Below, piece after piece: positions 13,329-25,200 of a stretch of 64,000 nt of DNA. Position 1 is the stretch's first letter. Each line of letters begins with the position of its first letter. Source of the DNA: Chondrosia reniformis. Taxonomy: Eukaryota > Porifera > Demospongiae > Chondrillida > Chondrillidae. The position numbers were made by a program, and so were the translations under genes. Where the stretch lies: the NCBI GenBank assembly GCA_947172415.1, contig OX359197.1, forward strand, positions 4,713,673-4,777,672, written 5' to 3'. Under the pieces are notes generated by a model. The model made no database searches. It worked only from the letters and a program-made list of their open reading frames with translations, and was not told where the DNA came from.

Positions 13329-13554
13329 TGTCTTTTTGAGTACAAATATACAGGATAACTTACGATTTTGGGTAAGCCATTTTTCCAATCACATGATAAT
13401 GATATCAAAATGTCTGACTAGCAAGGTCACATCATGAATGTGATTAAAGCTATATGAATGTCGTTAACCTCTTCGTATATCTAACGGTAGATCAACACGC
13501 CTTCTGAATTTTTCTGTTCGTGTTTCTGGAGTTTGTGTTAATGCTTTTAAAGTA
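13329..13554. promoter_or_regulatory. Shared divergent promoter region, EPG5 / GPCR
   Basis: The start codons of EPG5 (minus) and the receptor gene (plus) are only 226 bp apart, head to head, so both 5' UTRs and core promoters must lie here unless unseen non-coding exons exist. No clear TATA box was identified. Confidence 0.6.
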
Positions 13555-15057
13555 ATGGATCTTTCCATCTTAAATCGTAGCAACGAAACTGGTACAGCAG
13601 ATCTAGCAACAAATGACACAGAACTGGAATTATTCGAAATTTGCCGTTTAGCGAAGAATGGTTCGGCCAATTACAGTGGATTGGATTCAGAATTTCTTAA
13701 CAGAACGCTTTGGAAACTAAACGACAACCTTGTCAGCTATGAAGCACTCGCCTCTGTCTACGTGCTTATCTTTGTGGTAGCCTTTCTTTGGAACTTCTTC
13801 CTTCTAGCAGTCATGATAGCTCGCCGCAAAATCTTTAAAGAGGCGGCCCACGTGTTCCTGTTCAACTTGATTCTGCTGGATTTCCTTGCTACCCTTCTAA
13901 TTACTCTGTTTGCGATAGTAGCTACAATACCACGAGAATGGTTGTTTGGCTTAACAGACGTTGTTCGCTGCTACACTTGCGACGTTCAAGGATTCTTTGT
14001 AGTATTCCTTATCGATACGTCGGTCCACATTTTGGCGTGTTTGTCACTAGACAGAGTGCTACATCTGTCTTACCCATTGAAGTATAAAGATTTAATGACC
14101 CGTAATCGCGCCATCATCATTGTCGTCATCATCTGGGTTGTTTTGTTTATTCTTAATATTTTACCTTTCTTTGGGGTTGGCATTATCGAGTTCAATCGTC
14201 AGTTAGGTGTCTGTTTAGTTCGTTGGAGTAGAACTACACTGACCAGTTATATCTATGTCGGTGTTCTTCTTGTTGAACTGCTAGTACCAATATTTATCCT
14301 AATATTTGGAAATACCTTTACTTACAAGTTGATTACAAAAGTACTGAAAAGAGCGCATACGAGGAAGAAGAATCTTCTCCAATCGTCAACTAGACGAAAG
14401 CTTAATGTCAAGGAGCAGGAACAGCACCAAACAGATAAGTCGGAGGAACAAAGAAACTACCGGCAGCAACAACTGGAATTGGCGCGATATTTTGGGGCAC
14501 TGTTCATTAGTAATATCGTGTGCTGGTTTATGCTATTCATTATGTTTATTCTTGTAGCGGTTCTTCCACCTGAACGCTTTCCTCCAGATATCTTCTCATT
14601 CGGGTTTGTCATGTACCTTTTGACAACTGTCATTCATCCCATCTTGGAAACCTATTTCATTCAGGATTTGAGACTCCTCTTTCGGAATATCAAAACTGGA
14701 ATGAAAAGAGAATTATCTAAGCATGCTTCAATGCTCGATAAATCTCGAAAACTTGCATCTAGAGATTCAGAATCTCATACTATTCATAGCAAAGGCAGAA
14801 CAGAGCTATCATATATAGACCCACAAATGTCACATCCTGGTGGTCAAGCTAATCCAGCGTACGGGCATTCCATTGGTGAGGACAGAAGTGGAGCTGTAGA
14901 AGAGACTCCAGTAACAAACTGTCATGATGACGTAAATGCAGTGAAATCAGCACCATTAGATGCTGTGGATAATGATGAAAATAAATTAGTAGCAAGCAGT
15001 CAGAGAAATTCTAATGAGAGTGGTGTCTTTTCTGTAGATGCCGGTCAGGACCAATGA
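13555..15057 (+). CDS. Rhodopsin-class seven-transmembrane receptor, intronless
   Basis: A 500-residue G-protein-coupled receptor at the plasma membrane; the ligand cannot be told from sequence. The N-terminus has several N-glycosylation sequons (NRS, NET, NDT, NGS, NYS, NRT) and no obvious signal peptide. Predicted helices: TM1 65-88, TM2 99-124 (NLILLD), TM3 140-168 ending in DRV (166-168, for DRY), TM4 185-207, TM5 232-258, TM6 311-337 with the CW switch at 323-324, TM7 346-369. The NPxxY position reads HPILETY, an atypical form. Cys139 or Cys142 and Cys220 could form the TM3-ECL2 disulphide. A long basic third loop (about 260-310) and a ~130-residue Ser-rich tail follow. The first ATG is upstream of all helices. 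The gene is probably an invertebrate-specific family A receptor; no closer family is assigned. Confidence 0.88.
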   Translation: MDLSILNRSNETGTADLATNDTELELFEICRLAKNGSANYSGLDSEFLNRTLWKLNDNLVSYEALASVYVLIFVVAFLWNFFLLAVMIARRKIFKEAAHVFLFNLILLDFLATLLITLFAIVATIPREWLFGLTDVVRCYTCDVQGFFVVFLIDTSVHILACLSLDRVLHLSYPLKYKDLMTRNRAIIIVVIIWVVLFILNILPFFGVGIIEFNRQLGVCLVRWSRTTLTSYIYVGVLLVELLVPIFILIFGNTFTYKLITKVLKRAHTRKKNLLQSSTRRKLNVKEQEQHQTDKSEEQRNYRQQQLELARYFGALFISNIVCWFMLFIMFILVAVLPPERFPPDIFSFGFVMYLLTTVIHPILETYFIQDLRLLFRNIKTGMKRELSKHASMLDKSRKLASRDSESHTIHSKGRTELSYIDPQMSHPGGQANPAYGHSIGEDRSGAVEETPVTNCHDDVNAVKSAPLDAVDNDENKLVASSQRNSNESGVFSVDAGQDQ

Positions 15058-18000
15058 CATGTTACTTGTACATAAAGTGTTTTTTTCCATCACTTGTTTG
15101 TACTTGTATTTAAGCTTTTGTTTCTTTTCTATGTAATTACATTTTTAACTAATGTTTAATTTCAAAATTAAAAATCTTCATTGGCTCTTATAAGACAAAT
15201 TTGCATAATGTGTACATGTATGCATATCACTTCTTGAATAGATCTGTAATGAATATTATATACGTAGTCTACAATTAGCTGCTTTAATTACGCACTCCTT
15301 ATTGTCCTTATAAGGCTTTAATAATTATTTTAGTATATATATCCTTATGCTATGTATAGGGCTATATACGTATATACAGGATTGTAATTCCAGATCCCTC
15401 AAACTTACAGTACATATAGTTAGCAAGAAATGTATGCATATGAGTACCTCTCTTGTCAGTAACCACTACAATAAGCCTAAGTGTTTTTAAAAGTACATAA
15501 CTCCTTGCAATTGACATGTGCTTTTTGATAAAATGAAGGGATACACCACGTTGACAAGATCAGCTTAAATTTCCTTTGATATTTCTACAAATTACAATCC
15601 TACATGAAAGCCTGTTCATTGATATACAACACTACAACTGTTATATTATGCACATACGTATCTATATATACACTTAAAATTAATGTATATGTGATGAATA
15701 TAAAATTCTAATTCCATTAGATGGTCTAACATAGCATGCAGATAGGTTTCCCACTCAGAGCTATGTAAATAGCGCCTATAATGAATAAGTTGGTTATCAT
15801 AGGAAGGTAGTTGAATGTTTAAACACAGTCAGAATTAAGTCAGAAAGGTTTTAATTTAAGATATAATAGGATTATTTTTTCATTGATTAGACAATATTCC
15901 TTAGTTCTTTGATGTGGCCAAAGACTACATATGAAGAAAGGGGTGATGACACCATCCAGTCTGATATCAATTCACTTAGCATGGGTACCCATGGCCAATC
16001 AGTTAGGTGTCTATAATAAGTTCATATCATATCATCTGTCTGATCCATATAAGGAAGATGATCTATATGCCCAGAGTTACAGCCAAATTAATTGATGGTT
16101 TTAGCAGGGAGCAGATTTGCCTTAAGTACAGGCCTGATTGCACCACATATACGTATGCACGTGTACAGCGTAGCCTCTAATTGGCCTTAAGAAGTAACAT
16201 TATATGAATGGAAACATGTACTGAAAATGAAGTTGCTTGACTCTTAACTTGATTACCTTGTAAGGCTTCTAAATATTAGAATACACTCAATAGCTATAGT
16301 GGATCTTGTTATGTGGTATAAGATAATAATAATAATACATAATAATTTTATGTGGTATACATCAATAAAATTTAGCATGACACAGGAGAAATTACCACTC
16401 CATGTAGTAGGTAGAGCAAAATACCAAACGTATGTACATATGCGTATATACACAACCAACTCGCTTCACTAGTTGAACACAATGTTTCTTTCTAAAAATA
16501 GCTTGCATCTTCAAATCCATTAAATCTAAAATTTAAGCCCAGTTATGCATGTATCATAGTACATACATGTTCCTCTGTGATGTAATCCACATAGACATGA
16601 TATCCTTCTGTGTGTACACAAGTACACTTCCTTTTGAAGATACTCAGACACATCAGTAGCTATATAGCTAGTCCTAGTACTAACAATGAGAAATGAGTTA
16701 AGAAATAAAGATATACATGTATTACTTTCAAGAGAATTTAATGAAGTTACTAATTTGACAACTCATAGCATACACAGGAAAAAAGACCATCTATCCCTCC
16801 AGAGACTCTGGATTATAGGGAATACATCCATATATTTGGAGTATAAAACTGTGTCTATATGTTTGCACAACTCAGTGCACTTACACTTATATATATAACT
16901 CCCTTAGTGTATATACAATATATTACATATATTACTGTAGCTGTAATTCATTACACTATGTACCTTATATAGTATACATATATAGCTGTATCTGTTACAA
17001 CCCAAATCATATAATATAATATAATCAAAGCAAATACAGAAATACATACGTATTATATAACTTTAGTCATTTAGGAAGATTTAAATTTGGAAGCCCAGCC
17101 AAGAGTGCAGTCACTTGACTAGACATAATATAATAAGTTTCCAGTGATTATTTACTTATCATTATACATGTATATAATAGTAGTGTATACGTATATATAG
17201 CTAGTGTTACAGAATCTAAGGAGTGTGTCCATCTACGTATATATATACATATATATAACTCATCTGATGCTTTGTCTGCATATAAACTTAATTGCATGGT
17301 TTTTTATAATTATCACATTTTAAAATATAGTTATTGCACCTAATTACTATACTACGTACATATGACCTAGAGTATATAAAACACAATGAGGTATTGAAGT
17401 CTGAACTGAAAAGCAAACAGGTGTCACATTTAGCTTCAAAACTTTACTTTAAATTATTATATTCAAGTGGTACCTGTCCTTCTTTCAAAAGCTTCTGATT
17501 CAATTCAAAATAATATAGAAAGGTTACCTTTGAAATACATACAAAAGGACTTTTCCATTAACATTGTCTTATTTATTGGCAATCTGGATATTTTAGTTTT
17601 CAGTTGAATTTTAAGAATCATTCAAAGTCAAATAGGAAAGGAATATCGTCCATTGGCCCTTGGACTTATGAAACCTATTTTGGTTATATCATCAATTCAT
17701 AGACAGTTGTAAGTACATTTATTGTATAGCAAAAGAGGTTTATATACGTATATCACTATCAGTGTTAGGCTTTGTGTATATATGTACATAGATATACTTG
17801 CATACATAAATGGCAATTACTGTGATTTTACAATCGATCTATACGTATGTACATAAACAGTCAGAGTAATGATGGTCTACAAAACTATTATACATCATGA
17901 TCACGAAAAGAAGGAAAACACAAAAGAAGCTATAATATCTCTAACAGACAAAATTACCTTTTGAAGGTACACCTTCCAATATTGTGAGTGTCCAGAGACA

Positions 18001-19242
18001 TATGCGCAGTTGGTGGTATTCATCCGGTTGTCAAATGTTTCGACCCCAAGGGCCTTAAGCTTCTTCACCTATGTATGGACCAATTTCAGGCACCCTAGAC
18101 CTTGGGGTCAAAATGTTTGACAACCGGAAAAGTATCACCAATTGTGTTTCTAGATACTCAAAATATCGAAGATGAGCCTTTCAAAAGACACGTTTGACAG
18201 AAATCCTTATTTTCTTACACCAATTGTACTTACAGTATATTATATCAGGTACAGTTGGTTTTAGTTTACCAGGGCTCTGCAACTACAATAGTGAACAAAC
18301 ATACTCCTCACAGTCATACCACCTGCATGCATATATGCAGCATACCTACCTATATACAACTTATACAATTATGAAGATGTACAAGGAGCTAGTCAACTTG
18401 CATGAGTCACAGAAGTCTGAGATCACAAAAGGTGAATACATCCTCTTAATTGGACGTTTGACCACGTTAAAATGAACTTGTCTTCAACGGGTTGTATGCA
18501 TTTTCTGCCCATCTATAGTATATGCATGTAACCATTGAAATGTAGTTCAGTTTGATTAGCAATGTCTATTGGGTATGTATATTATCATGGCCTGGACTAG
18601 ATGCTTTTTAATTTTATCACACTGCCCAATGTTTATGTTCCTAAGCCTATCAGGTACGGAGTTCACAACCAGTTTATAGAATAAGTGTACATTGTGAAGT
18701 ATGCATACACAATTAAGATGCTAAAAATTAATTATTAATTACACACGTACGTAATATTCAATTGTAAGGTGAAACTAATAATATGATAGGATAGGTTTAT
18801 CTATGTACATATATACTACGTACGTATATACAAAGTAAAGAGGTTAATTGTACTAATTCTGTGCAAAAGGCTATGATGTAATCAATGGAAGATATTACAA
18901 CAACTATAGCCAAGTGACCAGAGTCTTATCTTGGCTGGGGGACCAAAGCCATATTAACCAGTGATCATCCTATAGTCGTCCAAGATGGAAAAATAAAAAA
19001 AAAGCCACAGACACCTGTTTTGACCTAGGGACTGAGGGAGTCATAGAGTACATACGTACAGTACATTAGTATATTTTTATGTTTGCACATATCAATCAAA
19101 ATCAGAACAGATATCAAAAGATACCATCAAAATATTTCTCTACAAGTATATACATTAATTGTATTCATAAGGTTAGTATGTACGTATGTAGTCATAACCG
19201 TAAGAGTATAAAATGATGATGATGTAGAAAAATCTGTAAGTC
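15058..19242. other. Intergenic region without recognised genes
   Basis: Begins with the receptor 3' UTR (AATTAAAAATC-type poly(A) context near 15165) and ends at the IQCE stop codon. It is AT-rich, with many ATATACGTA and TACGTAC words. Open frames at 16.3, 16.7 and 18.2 kb lack family resemblance and splice support. Apart from the foldback at 17958-18189, nothing functional was seen. Confidence 0.6.
17958..18189. repeat. Foldback repeat with two CCTTGGGGTC(A/G)AAA arms
   Basis: Left arm CTTTTGAAGG...GGTTGTCAAATGTTTCGACC is inverted at the right as GGGGTCAAAATGTTTGACAACCGG...CCTTTCAAAAG. The arms carry the same word as the Penelope-like 3' region at 44.2 kb. The minus-strand reading contains GAAGAAG...CCTTGGGGTCGAAACATTTG, resembling parts of a hammerhead ribozyme core (unproven). 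Confidence 0.6.
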
Positions 19243-22200
19243 TTATGTTTTCAATGGAGACTGCCTAGCTAGGTGACCTCTGAAGGCTGCTTGAACTGCT
19301 AGAATGGGTTCTTCTTCATTTTCTTCAGAAAGCAAGTCTACATTGTCTACCTTTTCAGCTAAATCTGATTCATCTTTTTCTGTTAGTTCACTTTCAGAAT
19401 CTCCAAGTAATGCGCTGCGAAGTATATCCTTACGAGTGACATGAGCCTTCAAGCAAGACTGAAGGAGACACACAGCATTGTCGAGGTCATCTTGAAAATC
19501 CTTCTGACGTTTCTGCAGAAACAAAGAAATTTTATTGGAAGACATAATACTAATATATATACACAGTGAGTGTATTCTACAAATGGCCTCAGTTCAATTG
19601 AAAGTAGGTTTTTGCCATTGCTATGGTAAAATTAAATTACCCATAATGATCTACGTATATAATCCTACTCCAGATCTGGACACACTATACTTTTTATTCA
19701 TTGAATGAAGGATCTGGTCTATCCAACACTTTCTACTGGGACAATGCAATAAAGGTCATACAAATTATGGCTGACTATACATACATAGGTATGTGGACTT
19801 CAACTACACAATTTTATGAGCCAAATAATATACAAGCAAAACAACATGCATTTATACCAATTAGGTAATTCAAACCTTTTGCCCTTCTCAACAGTTCAGA
19901 CTATTTCAGAGGATAATTATGTAACAGTGACATCACTAAGTTAGTACATTATAGGGATTCCAGAGGTAGATACATACACGTATGTAGAAATTCAAATTGG
20001 AATACTTTTTGAGGCATCACACTTGTCATTGTCATTATCTGTAAGTTTAAGGTGTGCAAAGAAACTCACAAAAGATTTATTTCTTTTCCAATTCCTTTGA
20101 ATAATTGTAGCTGCTTCGTTCTGCTTGGCTTTACTTGGGCTCAACAGATGTACCACACTCCTGTGATATGAACACAAAAAGACAACCAGTATCATCATAC
20201 GTACATGCATATGTACTTACTAAGTATTCAATGGAAACAAAATGATGGACAGATGGATGGGTTGGATGGACAGATGGATGGGGTTGGATGGACAGATGGA
20301 AGGAGATGGATGGACAGATGGATGGGGTTGGATGGACAGATGGATGGGGTTGGATGGACAGATGGATGGACAGCTGGACAGATGGATGAGAGTGGATGGA
20401 CTGATGGATGAGAGTGGATGGACAGATGGATGGGGGTGGATGGACAGATGAATGGGGTTGGATGGACAGATGAATGGAGTTGGAGGGACAGATGAATGGG
20501 GTTGGATGGACTGATGGATGAGAGTGGATGGACAGATGGATGGGGGTAGATGGACAGATGAATGGGGTTGGAGGGACAGATGGATGAGAGTGGATGGACA
20601 GATGGATGGGGGTGGATGGACAGATGAATGGGGTTGGATGGACAGATGAATGGGGTTGGATGGACAGATGGATGGGGTTGGATGGACAGATGGATGGGGG
20701 TGGATGGACAGATGGATGGGGTTGGATGGACATATACGTAGCTTTAGCAGAACCTTGGTCCCCCAGCCAAGATAAACTCCTTTGGTCACTTGGATGGATT
20801 TCATACATATTTCCAGTCATATTCTACTTACATCACAGCCTTTGTACATGCATTGTATGCATGCTATCATACGTACATACGTATACCGAAGTACGTACAT
20901 ATAAATGTGTGGTACGTATATACGTACGTACGTAAATTCACATGATAAAATGTGTACAGCTAACTAACTGTACATAATATGGGTATGTACGTATGTGCAG
21001 TCAAAGAGGTACTCACGGTTCAATCTTTCTAGCATGGTCTCTAGCCTTTTCTTCACTGTCTAGACTATTCTGTGCCAGTTGCAGATTCGCATTTAGACTG
21101 GCAGATACCTCTTGTTCAGCTTCTAAGTCTTTCCTACAGATGGAAATATAAACAAACAACACATGAACAATCCAAGGGTTACTGAAGAGAAGAAATGAAA
21201 AACTTCACTGGCACAGTTCATGTAAACATACGTACACATGTATTGATCAACTACAGCTAGTAAGGCCTAAATCTTTACTGATCTCTGTAGGTTGAACCAA
21301 ATTTCAAAGTACGTACATAACTAGAAATACACCTCATCAATAGAAATATTATACCTACATATATAGATGTCCTCATTAACTTGCAAATTTGTATTATAAA
21401 TTCTCACTTTAATTTCTCTGATGTATTCCTGTAGTGAGTTCGGTCTTCATTCAATTTCCTGATAACTTTCTTCAATTTCTCTCTCTGCTGTTCTCCCTCA
21501 CTGATAACAGTCTGAAGTGATTCAAAGTTCTGTGACAATTCATTGTTTTTCATTGATAGATCTGTTAGTAGTTTAAGTTGGAAAAAATATACGTACATAA
21601 AAGAAATTGTTAATGTAGTACTGGTTAGAACATATGAGTACATACGTACGTATATCCACACTCCATAATAATCAATTCAGAATGGTATGCTTGTTATATT
21701 TACTGTAAATAGAAACAGTTGAATCTTTTTTCCCGGGTATACTTGTGGGTTTATAAAAGAATTCTACATACACCTAAGTATGTTATATTTGATTGTATGT
21801 ACGTGCGTACGTACGTAACTCATACATACAGTAAATACAGTATGTACAGAACTTAGCATCATCAGTGATAGAGGATGCTAAATTGCACCTTTAACCTGCT
21901 CCCTAAACCAACTGTCAAGCCTAGTAGTACATACATTGTATGTAAGTACAAATGTACATATGTATGTATGTACGTATATACTGGAAATAGGTACGTATAT
22001 ACAGTACGTACGTATATTCACAACAACAAACAAACCTTTTATTCTTTTGTCCAATTTATTGTGCTGTGAGGCAAATTGTTCTTGCTGTTTTTTCAGTTGC
22101 TATAACAGTGAAATAGAATCCAAAGTGATAAAGTCAATGTGTGCATTGATGAAGATGTGGAAAGTGAATCTTCTCTAAGTTAACAATTAATAATTACTGT

Positions 22201-25200
22201 ATATTAAGAAATGTATTTACATACATAAGTGCGTATGTACGTACGTATGTATGTCAATACCAAGGTGTGTCTGTGTGAGACGTTTATACAGGAATAAAGG
22301 TGTATCTCATTTGTAGCACTTACCAGTTCCAAATCTACAGCTGCTGATATCATTTGGCCTCTCTTAAAGTTCACATATTTGTCAGCTATTTCTCCTCTGG
22401 AACCCCTTTCCCTGTGAGTGGCTGATGGCAGAGGCATAGCTCTCTTACGCAACTCATCCAGCTCCTTTTCAAGATCTCCATTGACTTGTGTTGCCTCAAC
22501 TAATTCATCTAAAGACATCACAAAGTTACAATTCCATATTGACTTCCTTATCTCAGCCTATTTTTAACTGTGTACATATAGACTAGCAACTAATGTAAAA
22601 TTGAAACTGTAGCCATTCAAATTGAAAAGATATTATTGCAAAAACAAATAATGCTTGTACGTATTGTTAACATGGCATAAAGAATTTCATTATACAGCAT
22701 TGACCAAACCATGAATGCAACTACGTATAACTGCTTTATACATGCACTTATATGTTTATGTATGTACATATGAAATGATAAGGAGTACATACTGTACGTA
22801 CGTACGTACGTACATACGTATACATATACGTATATACGTACGTATGTATGCATGTATACAAGTACAATATGTAATAGACATCTGCACCTGACAGCCTTTG
22901 TACAGCATTGTTGAGAGCTGTGAGCTTCACATCCCTCTCCTGGTCATCTCTATGATACAGACAAAGATATACGTACAGGTCTACATATGGACAAAGACTC
23001 CCTGGGTCACTGATGAAGGGTGGAATTTAGGCTAATTATTTAGACTTTCCCCTCTGACCACCTAAATAATCACGACCACATAAATCAGGTAACTGCTGGT
23101 ACAGATTTCACTGTACTTACTTGAGAAATGTTTGAAGTGGTGCTGATGAATGAGTTAGTTTTCGAAGTCTTAAAATCTGTAAAATGAATACTGTCCAGTA
23201 TCTATTTGACAGTGGACTACTATGTCCATACATAAATATGTACATTACACAACATTCAACAAACCTCTGCATAGTATGTCTCGGCTTGAATTTCTAGTTC
23301 TTCAAGTCTACTGCTCCTTAGATCTTGTTGAAGAGACCTTCATTAGGACAAATCACATAAGCACTTGTTACAATCAGTTAGTCGTGGAAATAAGCAGAGC
23401 TGATATTTAACTGTTTTCATCACCAGCATTTCAGAGTTCAAAATTCTACAAGCTTTTAAAATCCAACAATGTCAGTCCCTTTTTAATTACAGTCAAAGTA
23501 TCAAGAACACATGTACTGAAACGGAGAATGTACCCGTGAGAATTAGCACTCTCAATATACATTTACGTATGTGACTACCTTATAAGTCTTTCTTTTTCTT
23601 TAAGTTGAAGTTCGTAATTGTGCAACTGCTGTTTCAGAGCAGAAATAGTAGTACTTAGTAAGGATTTCTTTTCAGCCAATGAACGAGTAACATCTCTTTT
23701 CTAAATGCATATAACATACATATGTACATACAAACAGTCATATCATACCGCATATTGGGTTTTAATTGCGTAGTAAATTTATTGTGTTTTCAAAAATTTG
23801 GATGTGATTGCATTTAAATAATGATGTTTGACCAGCCTTCAGGTGCTAGGCAGACCACCTTGTATAAACGTTGGTCTGTTAGCACTTCCTTTACAGCCTT
23901 GTTGGTTTCTTCAATTGTGCAAACAGACTCTTCTGGTGTTGGATGAGACATTATTGGTTTGAAAAATCGATAGAGACTCCACTAGTATTAAACGTTTCAA
24001 CCCAGACATCTTTATCAAACTATTTCTGTTAATATACGTAGTACTTGTGTTGCCATTGCATAACTATTTCAATTACCATTATAAATGCAAAAAAGCGTAC
24101 GTATCATTAGATCTACATACTTTATGAAAATCCAGCCAATGCATAAGATGTGGTTATCATACGTATGTACGTAGGTGCAAAAAGTAGCCGTCAAAGGAAT
24201 TGAAAATAAGCAGCATCTCAGTGTCAAAACATTCTCCAGATCACCTGCAATAACCTTCACTGCTATCTTAGTTACATTTGTACATACATAAGCTGACATG
24301 ATGATATACGTACGTACAGTACATCTGGATAACTACATATGTACTGATTAACATCTGGATAACTACATATGTACTGATTAACATCTGGATAACTACATAT
24401 GTACTGATTAACATCTGGATAACTATGTATGTACTGATTAACATTAGGCCAAACAGATAAATAATCACATGTCAATACTTACCGACACATGTCCACTTGA
24501 CAAGAGATCTTCAATGTGCTTGTCCTAAACATAAGCATGTTCAGTAGTTAGTAAAGTTCAGCTCTTAGAGTTATGTACCATCTATTAGTGGTACCCAAGA
24601 ACAATAATATCTACATGTACCTTCTTCACAATATCCCTTTCCATTCGCAATACTTTTCCTTTGAGTACATCTCTCTCGGATGTCATCAAGTGAAGTGCTT
24701 TCTTCAGGTCTATTATCTCATCATACATTTCCTCGGGGGATTTCCCATAAGAGGCTGCAGGACCAGCTACATAAGGACTCTTTACCTTGAGTCCATTATC
24801 TGCATGTGAATGTGCATTATAAAAGATATACTTACGTACGTACGTATATACTTTATATACGTACGTAGGAGTAATGTTCCTAACTTTTCATAGCTATTCC
24901 AAGTAAACAAACCAATTAGTGCCTACTACTCCAGAATTAACCATATGTATGTATTTAACTCTCTGAACTAGTGATATGGACATGTACAAATGTACATATT
25001 TATGTGCATAAATATAAACCCTAGCTTATTGACGTGTGTGTTAGTTACTTACGTATTAGAACCTTGAACTAATGTGACAGACGTGTACGTATGCATGCTA
25101 TAAAATGTTTGGCACTGTAAGATTTAGCAGCTCTTGAGCAAATTAGCATGTGTCTCTCCCTTCCTGTGCTCTATGTATATTAATCGTTGTGTTAAGATCA

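Noticed and set aside
20131-20820. His/Pro/Ser-rich frame of 229 codons on the minus strand
   Set aside because: It is translation of the GATGGACA minisatellite inside an IQCE intron.
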